Assembly (NCBI RefSeq): GCF_032814565.1
Contig: NZ_CP136521.1
Coordinates: forward strand, 3,692,501-3,756,500
Reading direction: 5' to 3'
Length of the DNA stretch: 64,000 bases
From: Hwangdonia lutea
GTDB taxonomy: Bacteria > Bacteroidota > Bacteroidia > Flavobacteriales > Flavobacteriaceae
Positions 1 through 8,037 of the stretch are shown piece by piece. The position numbers and the translations under genes are program-made. The number at the start of each line of letters is the position of its first letter. The first letter of the stretch is position 1. Under the pieces are notes generated by a model. The model was not told the origin of the DNA, made no database searches, and saw only the letters and a list, made by a program, of their open reading frames with translations.

Positions 1-1059
1 AATGAATTTTTAAGAAATGAAATAGAGGAAAAAAAGATTTTTGAATTCTGTCAGTTAAATGCCGAAGCCTATAAAAAAGAAATAGATTCCATAAAAAATA
101 TCAAACTTAAAAAACTTAAAAAGTTTAAAAGCAAGTACGATACATCGGATTTGTTTAACAAAATTGCACAGGCGAACATTGATTACAATCAATATTTTAA
201 CAAAGAAATATATCCGTTTGTGCATTACGGACACAACAAATATGATATTTTAGAATCCTTACCGGAAGATTTTTACGACTACAGAAAAACCATCAATTAC
301 AACGACGCGTTTTTAAAAGATTACTTTATTTACAACTCTTTTTTACGGTGGAACTTTAACAATATCGCACTTAGCGAACATTATAAGCATGCCAAAGACA
401 ATCATTTTAAAAGCTCAGACGTTTGTTATAATTTGGACCGGTTATCGCTTATTGATAGCTTAGTTACGGATCATGAAATTAAAGAAGACTTACTGCATCA
501 TTATACCGTAAACTTTTTAAACAAAAGTAATAATGAGAAAAACAACAAAGCCATTCTTGATTTTTATACAAGCAAAAGTTCTAATACCGAAAGCAAAGCG
601 ATGATTACGCAATATGCCAATGCGTTACACAACTTAAAAACAGGTAAGAACTTCCCAGAAACCGTACTTATAGATACCAGAAATTCTGAAACCAGCGTTG
701 ATGCCATTATAAATTCGCCAACCGTAATTTGCTTTTGGTCGCAAACCTATTACGACCATTTTAAAGAGAGTCAGCATAAAATTTATGAGTTAAGCACAAA
801 ATACCCAGAGGTAAAATTTATAGTTATTAATGTGGATGATTACGGTATGGATTCCGCTTTAAAAGCATTAAAACGAAACAGTTTCACCTTTAAAAACCAA
901 TATCAATTTAAGCACCCAAAAGCTTCAAAAGAAACTTTAGCCCTTTACCCCATAACAAAAGCTTTTTTGGTTGATGAAAATCAAAAAATAGTAAACGGCA
1001 AAACCAATATTTTTGCACGGAATTTTGAAGAACAGCTTTTAGGTTTAATAAATAGATAA
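1..1059 (+). CDS. Thioredoxin-fold (TlpA-like) protein, 5'-truncated
   Basis: The frame is open from base 1 with no stop, so the gene begins before the window; a TTG at 151 is probably internal. The N-terminal two thirds is an alpha-helical region I do not recognise. The last ~130 residues look like a thioredoxin/TlpA domain: a predicted strand, then the segment PTVICFWSQTYYDHF, which aligns with the usual FWATWCxxC active-site loop, then a KFIVINVD strand and a cis-Pro-like ALYPITKAF strand. The CxxC pair is absent (Tyr/Tyr-Asp in its place), so classical disulfide oxidoreductase activity is not expected. In flavobacteria such proteins are usually periplasmic or envelope-associated, but the signal region is outside the window. 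It ends just before a strong hairpin terminator. Confidence 0.7.
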   Translation, partial: NEFLRNEIEEKKIFEFCQLNAEAYKKEIDSIKNIKLKKLKKFKSKYDTSDLFNKIAQANIDYNQYFNKEIYPFVHYGHNKYDILESLPEDFYDYRKTINYNDAFLKDYFIYNSFLRWNFNNIALSEHYKHAKDNHFKSSDVCYNLDRLSLIDSLVTDHEIKEDLLHHYTVNFLNKSNNEKNNKAILDFYTSKSSNTESKAMITQYANALHNLKTGKNFPETVLIDTRNSETSVDAIINSPTVICFWSQTYYDHFKESQHKIYELSTKYPEVKFIVINVDDYGMDSALKALKRNSFTFKNQYQFKHPKASKETLALYPITKAFLVDENQKIVNGKTNIFARNFEEQLLGLINR

Positions 1060-1066
1060 GCATTCA

Positions 1067-1107
1067 AAAAAAAAGCCTCAACTGATTAAAAGTTGAGGCT
1101 TTTTTTA
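1067..1107. terminator. Bidirectional rho-independent terminator
   Basis: A perfect 9-bp stem (GCCTCAACT / AGTTGAGGC, 1075-1083 and 1091-1099) with a 7-nt loop is flanked by an A-run on the left and a T-run on the right. It can therefore terminate both the upstream plus-strand gene and the convergent fructose-6-phosphate aldolase gene on the minus strand. Confidence 0.9.
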
Positions 1108-1128
1108 TAGCGAAAAACTATAATTTAT

Positions 1129-1782
1129 TTAGTTTCCTTTTTTATAATCTTCTAAAAATTTAGCTAAACCAATATCGGTTAATGGGTGTTTTAACAAACC
1201 TTCAATAGAGCTTAATGGTCCCGTCATAACATCAGCGCCTAATTTGGCACAATCTATAACATGCATGGTGTGACGCACTGAAGCTGCTAAAATTTGAGTG
1301 TCAAAATTATAGTTATCGTAAATATGTCTAATTTCTCCAATTAAGTTTAAACCATCGGTAGAAATATCATCCAAACGTCCAATAAACGGCGACACATAAG
1401 TGGCCCCAGCCTTTGCTGCCAATAATGCTTGCCCTGGCGAAAACACTAAAGTCACATTGGTTTTTACACCTTTTTCAGAGAAATATTTACAGGCTTTAAC
1501 ACCATCCTTAATCATGGGCAGTTTTATAACAATTTGCTCGTGCAATTCCGCCAAAGCTTCCCCTTCTCTAACCATACCTTCAAAATCCGTCGAAATCACT
1601 TCCGCACTCACATCGCCATCCACAATATTACAAATATCCACGTAGTGTTTTAAAATATTGTCATGTCCAGTAATGCCTTCCTTAGCCATTAAGGATGGAT
1701 TTGTAGTTACGCCGTCAAGTACACCAAGGTCTTGAGCTTCTTTTATCTGATCTAGATTTGCGGTATCAATAAAAAATTTCAT
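1129..1782 (-). CDS. fsa: Fructose-6-phosphate aldolase / small transaldolase
   Basis: A 217-residue protein of the TalC/MipB subgroup of small transaldolases, the usual length for this family. The N-terminus [16 protein letters not shown] and the following GVTTNPSL strand are diagnostic. Lys87 in VIKLPM is in the position of the Schiff-base lysine, followed by [12 protein letters not shown] and YVSPFIGR, the beta-barrel strands lining the active site. Expected role: cytosolic reversible aldol cleavage or dihydroxyacetone transfer in the non-oxidative pentose phosphate or fructose-6-phosphate branch. Family members are annotated as either aldolase or transaldolase, and sequence alone does not settle which. 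It is a single gene converging on the upstream gene. The start ATG is clear. Confidence 0.92.
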   Translation of the reverse strand: MKFFIDTANLDQIKEAQDLGVLDGVTTNPSLMAKEGITGHDNILKHYVDICNIVDGDVSAEVISTDFEGMVREGEALAELHEQIVIKLPMIKDGVKACKYFSEKGVKTNVTLVFSPGQALLAAKAGATYVSPFIGRLDDISTDGLNLIGEIRHIYDNYNFDTQILAASVRHTMHVIDCAKLGADVMTGPLSSIEGLLKHPLTDIGLAKFLEDYKKGN

Positions 1783-2011
1783 TCGTATAAATTTAGTTGT
1801 GCAATTTTTTTGCGAATTTACGATTAAATAAAACCTTTAAACGAAGATTTACTTAAAATATATTAACAATTTAAATTATAAATAATTAAGGGTTTTAATT
1901 GAAAAATCCTTCTGCGTTTTGCCTTTATCTGAAATTGTTCAATTTAGTTCACACAAAACTGAAAATACAAAACTTAAATTAATTACAATTTATTTTTAAC
2001 ATGTGATGGGT

Positions 2012-3016
2012 TTACCATTTAATAATGGCGCTCGCCCAAGTAAATCCGCTACCAAAGGCTGCCAATACCACATTATCGCCAGCTTTAATTTTGCCTTCCT
2101 CCCATGCTTCGGTTAGTGCAATAATTACCGATGCCGCCGTGGTATTCCCGTATTTCTGAATGTTGTTAAATACTTGGTCGTCGGTTAAGGCAAATTTCTT
2201 TTGAATGAATTGTGCAATGCGCAAATTGGCTTGATGCGGAATGAGCATATCGATGTCCTCTTTTTGCAGACCGTTTTTTTGCAGCCCTTCCATAATCACC
2301 TCGCTAAAACGAACCACCGCATGTTTAAAAACAAAGGTGCCATCCATATATGGGAAATAAGACAAATCTTCTTCCTCAGATTCTAAAATCTGTGGCACCC
2401 AATGTTTGATGCTGGGCGACTCCACAATAAGTTTATCGGCATACTTCCCTTCGCTGTGCAAGTGTGTTGAAAGAATACCTTTAGTGGTATCCTCTTCCCT
2501 AGAAAGCACACAAGCACCCGCGCCATCGCCAAAAATAACGGTAACACCCCGACCTCTTGTGGTTTTATCCAAACCATTGGAATGGTATTCTGAACCCACC
2601 ACCAATATGTTTTTGTACATTCCGGTTTTTATAAACTGGTCGGCTACCGAAATGGCATACACAAAGCCCGAACACTGGTTTCTAATATCAATGGCTCCCA
2701 CATTTTTTAACCCTAGCATTTCTTGGATTTGCACACCGCAACCCGGAAAATAATAATCTGGCGTCATGGTGGCAAACACAATAAAATCGATATCATCATT
2801 GGTTAAGCCAGAGCGCTCAATAGCCATTTTAGAGGCTTTTGCACCCATAATTGCCGATGTGTCATCGGTCCCTTCTTTTATCCACCGGCGTTCTTTGATT
2901 CCGGTGCGTTCTTGAATCCATGCATCGTTGGTGTCCATCATTTTAGATAAATCGTCATTGGTCACCACGTGCTCCGGAAGATATTTTCCTAAGCCTATTA
3001 TTTTTGAATTATACAT
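2012..3016 (-). CDS. fabH: 3-oxoacyl-ACP synthase III (KAS III)
   Basis: From the ATG at 3016 (MYNSKIIGLGKYLPEH) this is 334 residues, the standard FabH length. The open frame extends 28 codons further upstream to 3100, but that extension has no homology-like features and is AT-rich, so it is rejected as coding. The catalytic triad is visible: Cys115 in RNQCSGFVYA, His261 in IPHQANLRI and Asn291 in KYGNTTAAS. The enzyme condenses acetyl- or branched acyl-CoA with malonyl-ACP to start fatty-acid synthesis in the cytosol. It is monocistronic and divergent from htpG. A nearby minus-strand TAcTTTGG is a weak match to the Bacteroidetes -7 element. Confidence 0.95.
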   Translation of the reverse strand: MYNSKIIGLGKYLPEHVVTNDDLSKMMDTNDAWIQERTGIKERRWIKEGTDDTSAIMGAKASKMAIERSGLTNDDIDFIVFATMTPDYYFPGCGVQIQEMLGLKNVGAIDIRNQCSGFVYAISVADQFIKTGMYKNILVVGSEYHSNGLDKTTRGRGVTVIFGDGAGACVLSREEDTTKGILSTHLHSEGKYADKLIVESPSIKHWVPQILESEEEDLSYFPYMDGTFVFKHAVVRFSEVIMEGLQKNGLQKEDIDMLIPHQANLRIAQFIQKKFALTDDQVFNNIQKYGNTTAASVIIALTEAWEEGKIKAGDNVVLAAFGSGFTWASAIIKW

Positions 3017-3160
3017 AGTTATCCTTATTTGAAAAACCAAAGTACAAAATTTAATATTCAAATTATAATATTTAAAATTCGGAAATCTAAAAGCCCTCAC
3101 TAATAGTGTATTGGATTTTTAAATTATTTTTTGAATTTGCATTTTCCAAAAAAAAAGCTG

Positions 3161-3201
3161 TGTCAGTTTGTCATATTTCTATTCTTGGCATTTTTGTTGT
3201 C
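3161..3201 (+). promoter_or_regulatory. Candidate sigma-54-type promoter with TGTCA repeats upstream of htpG
   Basis: A pair of direct TGTCA boxes separated by 3 nt (TGTCAGTTTGTCA, 3161-3173) is followed 11 nt later by TTGGCA (3185-3190) and GTTGT (3196-3200). The GG at 3187-3188 lies 10 nt from the GT at 3199-3200, the spacing of a -24/-12 RpoN promoter (GG-N10-GC) with the final C replaced by T. No TAnnTTTG box is seen in the same gap. The assignment is inference from pattern and spacing. Confidence 0.45.
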
Positions 3202-3244
3202 TATGAAAACAAAGTAAGTTTAAACTAAAATTAATCAGATTTCC

Positions 3245-3262
3245 TCCCGATAGCTATCGGGA
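3245..3262. repeat. Palindromic intergenic repeat in the htpG leader
   Basis: Perfect palindrome CCCGATAGCTATCGGG at 3246-3261, flanked by near-complementary arms (TTCCTC upstream, GAGGGAA downstream), giving a long potential hairpin. It lies in the predicted 5' untranslated region of htpG. Close relatives recur at 7241, 17294 and 30838. Confidence 0.8.
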
Positions 3263-3294
3263 TTCGAGGGAATGACAAATAAATTATTTTAATT

Positions 3295-5205
3295 ATGACA
3301 AAAGGAAATATTAATGTTTCGGTGGAAAACATCTTCCCACTCATTAAAAAATTCTTGTACAGCGATCACGAAATATTTTTACGTGAGCTAATCAGTAACG
3401 CCACAGATGCCACGTTAAAACTAAAGCATTTAACCAATATTGGTGATGCAAAGGTTGAATATGGCAATCCGCAAATTGAGGTTAAAATTGATAAAGAAGG
3501 TAAAAAACTTCATATTATCGATCAAGGTTTGGGTATGACTGCCGATGAAGTTGAAAAATACATCAATCAGGTGGCATTTTCTGGAGCCGAAGAGTTTTTA
3601 GATAAATATAAAGATTCGGCTAAAGATTCTGGCATTATTGGCCATTTTGGTTTAGGTTTTTATTCCGCTTTTATGGTGGCCGAAAAAGTTGAGATTATCA
3701 CAAAATCTTATAAAGATGAACCTGCCGCACATTGGACCTGCGATGGCTCTCCCGAATTCACTTTGGTTCAAGCCGATAAAACAGAAAGAGGTACCGAAAT
3801 CATTCTTCATATTACCGACGATGACAAAGAGTTTTTAGAAGAAGCTCGTATACGTGAGCTTTTGTTAAAGTACAACAAGTTTATGCCTGTTCCTATTAAG
3901 TTTGGAACTAAAGAAATAAACGACCCTGACTTTACGCCTAAAACAACAAAAGACAAAGACGGTAAAGAAACTACCGAACCACATAAACAAATTACGGTTG
4001 ATAACATTATTAACAACCCAAACCCTGCGTGGACCAAGCAACCGGCAGATTTAAAGGATGAAGATTACAGCAATTTCTACCGCGAGTTGTACCCGATGCA
4101 ATTCGAGGAGCCGTTGTTTAATATTCACTTAAATGTCGATTATCCGTTTAATTTAACCGGGATTTTATATTTCCCGAAAATGACGAACGATTTAAACATT
4201 CAAAAAGATAAAATTCAACTGTACCAAAATCAGGTTTTTGTAACCGATAACGTTGAAGGTATTGTCCCTGAATTTTTAACGATGTTGCGTGGTGTTATCG
4301 ATTCTCCCGATATTCCGTTAAACGTATCGCGTTCGTATTTACAGGCCGATGGTGCTGTTAAAAAGATATCGTCGTACATTACCAGAAAGGTGGCCGATAA
4401 ATTAAAATCGTTGTTTAATAACAACCGTGAAGACTTTGAAGCCAAATGGAACGATATTAAAATCGTGATTGAGTACGGTATGCTTTCCGAAGAAAAATTC
4501 TTTGAAAAAGCCGATGCCTTTGCATTGTACCCAACCGTAGACGGTACGTATTATACGTACGACGAGCTTTACAACAAAATAAAAGCAAAACAAACAGATA
4601 AGGATGATAAACTTGTAATTCTTTACGCATCGAACAAAGATGAGCAGCACAGTTACATCGAGGCTGCCAGAGCTAAAGGTTACGAGGTATTGCTTTTAGA
4701 TTCGCCCATTGTGTCGCACTTAATGCAAAAGCTGGAAACCTCAAAAGAAAAAATATCTTTTGCCCGTGTTGATGCCGACCATATTGATAAAATAATTCAG
4801 AAAGACGAAACCAAGATTTCTAAGTTGGATGAAGAGCAAACTAAAAAATTAGACGAACTTTTAAAAGAAGTGATTCCCTCTGAAAAATTTGTGGTACAAT
4901 TAGAACCAATGGACAGCGATGCTGCACCGTTTATGATTACACAACCGGAGTTTATGCGCCGTATGAAAGAAATGCAAGCCACAGGTGGCGGAGGCATGAA
5001 TATGTTTGGCAGTATGCCAGAAATGTACAACTTGGTTGTTAATACAAATTCTGAATTGGTTGGCGATATTTTAAGCACCAAAACCAAAAAGAAGCAAGAG
5101 CGTTTAATAAACCAAAGTTTGGATTTGGCGCGACTTTCTCAAGGTTTGCTTAAAGGCGAAGAATTGACAAACTTTATTAAGCGTAGTTACGAGATGATTA
5201 AATAA
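3295..5205 (+). CDS. htpG: Molecular chaperone HtpG (Hsp90)
   Basis: A 636-residue cytosolic Hsp90. The GHKL ATP-binding fold is intact: ELISNATDA (31-39, with the Mg-binding Asn), DQGLGMT (76-82) and GHFGLGFYS (116-124). The middle domain holds the YFPK and NVSRSYLQAD segments that contact the gamma-phosphate, and the C-terminal dimerisation domain ends in NFIKRSYEMIK. Length and domain order are typical of bacterial HtpG, with a lysine-rich linker near residue 215. The gene stands alone between a candidate stress-type promoter and a clear terminator, which suggests independent stress control. Confidence 0.97.
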   Translation: MTKGNINVSVENIFPLIKKFLYSDHEIFLRELISNATDATLKLKHLTNIGDAKVEYGNPQIEVKIDKEGKKLHIIDQGLGMTADEVEKYINQVAFSGAEEFLDKYKDSAKDSGIIGHFGLGFYSAFMVAEKVEIITKSYKDEPAAHWTCDGSPEFTLVQADKTERGTEIILHITDDDKEFLEEARIRELLLKYNKFMPVPIKFGTKEINDPDFTPKTTKDKDGKETTEPHKQITVDNIINNPNPAWTKQPADLKDEDYSNFYRELYPMQFEEPLFNIHLNVDYPFNLTGILYFPKMTNDLNIQKDKIQLYQNQVFVTDNVEGIVPEFLTMLRGVIDSPDIPLNVSRSYLQADGAVKKISSYITRKVADKLKSLFNNNREDFEAKWNDIKIVIEYGMLSEEKFFEKADAFALYPTVDGTYYTYDELYNKIKAKQTDKDDKLVILYASNKDEQHSYIEAARAKGYEVLLLDSPIVSHLMQKLETSKEKISFARVDADHIDKIIQKDETKISKLDEEQTKKLDELLKEVIPSEKFVVQLEPMDSDAAPFMITQPEFMRRMKEMQATGGGGMNMFGSMPEMYNLVVNTNSELVGDILSTKTKKKQERLINQSLDLARLSQGLLKGEELTNFIKRSYEMIK

Positions 5206-5234
5206 GAACGTCATTACGAGGACGCATTTTGCCT

Positions 5235-5254
5235 GCACTGAGCTTGTCGAAATG
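5235..5254. repeat. Dispersed short repeat (TGAGCTTGTCGAA type)
   Basis: GCACTGAGCTTGTCGAAATG downstream of htpG belongs to a family of short dispersed repeats also seen at 16612, 17239 and 38541 (variants CTGCGCTCA and GACAAGCTCA). It has no coding potential and is probably a fragment of a larger intergenic repeat. Confidence 0.6.
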
Positions 5255-5315
5255 TTGTAATCTCATAAATTAAAACTATAACTGTTTTCGCTTCCGCGGA
5301 AATTTTAACAGCCAA

Positions 5316-5347
5316 AACCACTCTGTGAAAACAGGGTGGTTTTTTTA
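5316..5347 (+). terminator. Rho-independent terminator after htpG
   Basis: A 10-bp stem AACCACTCTG / CAGGGTGGTT (one G-U pair) with a 6-nt loop, followed by a run of Ts beginning at 5341. Confidence 0.85.
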
Positions 5348-5424
5348 TTTTGTCTATTTGATTTTGTCAGAAAAATTAACTAGATTGCGTTTCACAATTG
5401 ATAAAGTTCATTCAAATTGAACTT

Positions 5425-5432
5425 TAACTTTG
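5425..5432 (+). promoter_or_regulatory. Bacteroidetes -7 promoter element for the DUF262 operon
   Basis: TAACTTTG matches TAnnTTTG exactly, 28 nt before the ATG of the DUF262 gene. A TTG at 5398-5400 lies 24 nt upstream, slightly farther than the usual -33 spacing. Confidence 0.55.
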
Positions 5433-5460
5433 CATTGTATGCAATTTAAAAAAAATTAAA

Positions 5461-6555
5461 ATGGAAAATAAATATACATATCCTTTCGATGAAGAATTAA
5501 AAGAAGAGGTAAAGCAAGGAGTTGAAGACGATTTTGAAGAATCTCCACCAAAAGATATTGTAGCTTATAACGAATTGCGTTCTTGTGCAGATATTTTTCG
5601 AATGTATAAATCAGGTCAACTTGAAATACAACCATATTTTCAAAGAGATGTAGTTTGGTCAAAACCAGCTCAATCTAGATTTGTAGATTCATTAATTAAA
5701 CAACTACCTATCCCAAGTATGTGCTTCAGTTTAGACTTTAATTCTGATGAAAGATATGTTATTGATGGATTACAACGAATACAATCAATAATAAATTTTT
5801 TATCCAAAGAAGAGTGGACTCTTTCTCCTTTAGAGGATATAGACCCTGCAATATCAGGTAAATCAATCAGAAGTATTAAAAAAAACAATCCATCATATTA
5901 TTCAAGAGTTCAAAATTTAACTATTCCAATCACAGTAATTAGGTGTAATCACAACAAAAAAGAACATTTAGAATACCTATTCACAATCTTTCATAGGTTA
6001 AATTCAGGGGGAACTAAGCTTAACAATCAAGAAATTAGAAATTGCATTTATAGCGGCAGTTTTAATGAGTTTTTAAAATCAATAACTGTTTTTAAACATT
6101 ACCAATCTTTATTCGACATTGACTCCAATAAAAATTACAGGTTTTCATTTGAGGAACTAAACCTTAGATTTTTTGCTTTATCTGAAGATTTTGAAAATTA
6201 TTCCGGAAGATTAAGTAAGTGGCTCAATGATTATATGTTTTCCAATCGTTTTTTGGATGATAATACAATAGAAATCAAGAGAAAAGAATTTGAAGACGTT
6301 ATAACTATTATTTATACCAGAGTATTTGAAAATACAGCAGTTAAAAAAATAAGTAAATCTATAATTGAAGCTATTTACGTTGGGGTTCAAAGAAACCTAC
6401 AGGACATAAAAAAATCTCAAACAATTCTAAATCAAAAATATCAAACGCTTAGACAGGATCCCTTATTTAGTTCTGATGAATTAAGTGAAGGAGTTGCTCG
6501 CAAAAATAAAGTGATAAAAAGATTGAACCGAGCAGTTGAAATATTTGCTGAATGA
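5461..6555 (+). CDS. DUF262 (GmrS/ParB-fold NTPase-like) protein
   Basis: A 364-residue DUF262 protein. The hallmark motifs are present: QPYFQRDVVW (58-66), the DGLQR signature (102-106) and the NSGG...NNQEIRN segment (181-194). DUF262 proteins share a ParB/Srx-like fold; some members (GmrS, SspE, BrxU) are nucleotide-stimulated components of type IV restriction or other anti-phage systems. This one lacks a C-terminal DUF1524 HNH nuclease domain; the remainder is helical and charged. It overlaps the next gene by 4 bp (ATGA), implying translational coupling and a joint function. Base composition is clearly more AT-rich than flanking htpG and trmD, consistent with horizontal acquisition. Function in defence is inference. 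Confidence 0.88.
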   Translation: MENKYTYPFDEELKEEVKQGVEDDFEESPPKDIVAYNELRSCADIFRMYKSGQLEIQPYFQRDVVWSKPAQSRFVDSLIKQLPIPSMCFSLDFNSDERYVIDGLQRIQSIINFLSKEEWTLSPLEDIDPAISGKSIRSIKKNNPSYYSRVQNLTIPITVIRCNHNKKEHLEYLFTIFHRLNSGGTKLNNQEIRNCIYSGSFNEFLKSITVFKHYQSLFDIDSNKNYRFSFEELNLRFFALSEDFENYSGRLSKWLNDYMFSNRFLDDNTIEIKRKEFEDVITIIYTRVFENTAVKKISKSIIEAIYVGVQRNLQDIKKSQTILNQKYQTLRQDPLFSSDELSEGVARKNKVIKRLNRAVEIFAE

Positions 6556-7046
6556 TTTTAAAAAGAGATATAAAAACCCTCTTAAGGGAATTAGACTCGT
6601 ATTATAATGCCGAGCCACACCCTAGATCTACTCATTATTCTAAACTTGCTTTGATGGAGTTGTGCGGTTGGATTGAAGAGTCGCTTGATAAAATTGCGAG
6701 GAGATGTGTGAAAAATAAAATTCTTACAACGCAATATGAGGATATTATGGATTCTATTGTAAAGAATAATTATGGGTTCAACTACAAGAGAAATTTTAGA
6801 AAAATGATGCTACAAACAATCGGAGTAGTTAAAATGGAGAAACTAGAAACACAATTAAACAATACCGGAAAAATAGGATTATTAAATGCAACACTTGATA
6901 ATCTGACAATTGAGAGAAACAAAGCAGCCCATTCAACTAATGCCGGGGTAATGTTGACATTTCAAGCCCCTTCAATAACATTGAATCAATTAGAACAGAT
7001 TTATCCAATTTTAAGACTTATGTATAGTTATGCAATTAAGAGTTAA
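6552..7046 (+). CDS. HEPN-like protein coupled to DUF262
   Basis: A 164-residue, mostly alpha-helical protein. Residues 122-127 read RNKAAH, an R-x4-H motif that in HEPN-family RNases is the catalytic signature, placed as expected in the last long helix; an acidic N-terminal helix (MELCGWIEESLDKIARR, around 35-51) also fits the HEPN four-helix bundle. It starts inside the stop of the DUF262 gene (ATGA overlap), so both are made from one transcript. HEPN proteins linked to DUF262 proteins are predicted RNA-cleaving effectors of abortive or toxin-type systems. It could alternatively be a non-catalytic HEPN partner. The family call rests on motif and helix pattern only. Confidence 0.62.
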   Translation: MILKRDIKTLLRELDSYYNAEPHPRSTHYSKLALMELCGWIEESLDKIARRCVKNKILTTQYEDIMDSIVKNNYGFNYKRNFRKMMLQTIGVVKMEKLETQLNNTGKIGLLNATLDNLTIERNKAAHSTNAGVMLTFQAPSITLNQLEQIYPILRLMYSYAIKS

Positions 7047-7228
7047 AAGCTATGTAAAATATTGTTTATCAATAATAGTGATTTATATAATTAAATAAAA
7101 ATGTAAACATAAAACAAAGATTATTGTTAAACTGAAAAGTTATTGATTAGAAATCCGCAACGAAATCATACCAAACACGTTAAACCATCCCTCCAAAAAA
7201 CTTCTCAAAAAATCCCAAACAATTAAAT

Positions 7229-7254
7229 TATCTTTGCATCCCGACAATTATCGG
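7229..7254 (+). promoter_or_regulatory. Promoter element and degenerate palindrome in front of trmD
   Basis: TATCTTTG (7229-7236) matches the TAnnTTTG -7 element 36 nt before the trmD ATG. It is followed by CCGACAATTATCGG (7241-7254), a degenerate copy of the CCCGATAGCTATCGGG palindrome that would form a hairpin at the 5' end of the leader. No convincing -33 TTG was found. Confidence 0.5.
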
Positions 7255-7271
7255 AACTTAAACAAGACACC

Positions 7272-7949
7272 ATGCGCATCGATATTATTACCGTTTTACC
7301 AGAATTACTTAAAAGTCCGTTTGAAGCCTCTATTTTAAAACGTGCTATTGAAGCTGGTTTGGTAGAAGTTCATTTTCATAACCTTCGCGATTACACCACC
7401 GACAATTACAAATCTATCGACGATACCCAATTTGGTGGCGGTGCAGGCATGGTTATGATGGTAGAGCCTATTGATAAGTGTATTTCGGCTTTAAAAGCAA
7501 AACGCCATTACGACGAGGTTATTTATATGACGCCCGACGGCGAAACCTTAAACCAAAGCATCGCCAACCAACTCTCGTTAAAAGGAAACATTATTATTTT
7601 ATGCGGCCATTACAAAGGTGTGGACCAACGTGTACGGGACCATTTTATAACCCGCGAAATATCCATTGGCGATTACGTGTTATCTGGTGGCGAGTTGGGT
7701 GCTGCCGTACTTTGCGATGCTGTTATACGTTTAATTCCCGGGGTTTTGGGTAATGAGACTTCTGCCCTAACCGATTCGTTTCAAGACAACCTATTGGCGC
7801 CGCCCATTTACACCAAACCGCGTGAGTACAAAGGCTGGAAGGTACCCGAACTTTTATTTAGCGGCAACTTACCCGAGATTGAAAAATGGCGCGAAGAACA
7901 AGCTTATTTACGTACTAAAGAACGCCGACCGGATTTATTGGACGACTAA
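7272..7949 (+). CDS. trmD: tRNA (guanine-N1)-methyltransferase
   Basis: A 225-residue SPOUT methyltransferase that makes m1G37 in tRNAs, preventing +1 frameshifting. Diagnostic segments are [13 protein letters not shown] at the start, the [16 protein letters not shown] loop, [11 protein letters not shown], and the trefoil-knot SAM-binding motif [15 protein letters not shown]. The C-terminal helix carries the usual [19 protein letters not shown] segment. Length is normal. In many bacteria trmD sits with rpsP-rimM-rplS; here it stands alone, as is common in flavobacteria. It converges on the ATP-grasp gene at 8038. Confidence 0.97.
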   Translation: MRIDIITVLPELLKSPFEASILKRAIEAGLVEVHFHNLRDYTTDNYKSIDDTQFGGGAGMVMMVEPIDKCISALKAKRHYDEVIYMTPDGETLNQSIANQLSLKGNIIILCGHYKGVDQRVRDHFITREISIGDYVLSGGELGAAVLCDAVIRLIPGVLGNETSALTDSFQDNLLAPPIYTKPREYKGWKVPELLFSGNLPEIEKWREEQAYLRTKERRPDLLDD

Positions 7950-8037
7950 CCAAAAAATAAACCTATGGAAAGCATGGAAATTGGCTTTGGGTTTTTATAT
8001 GAGAAACTGAATGTTTTTGCCGACGTGAACGAAACAA

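Noticed and set aside
1400-1645. 81-residue plus-strand frame over fsa
   Set aside because: Shadow of the aldolase coding sequence; composition unlike a protein.
3017-3100. 28-codon N-terminal extension of fabH
   Set aside because: AT-rich leader, absent from FabH proteins; ATG 3016 gives the canonical N-terminus.
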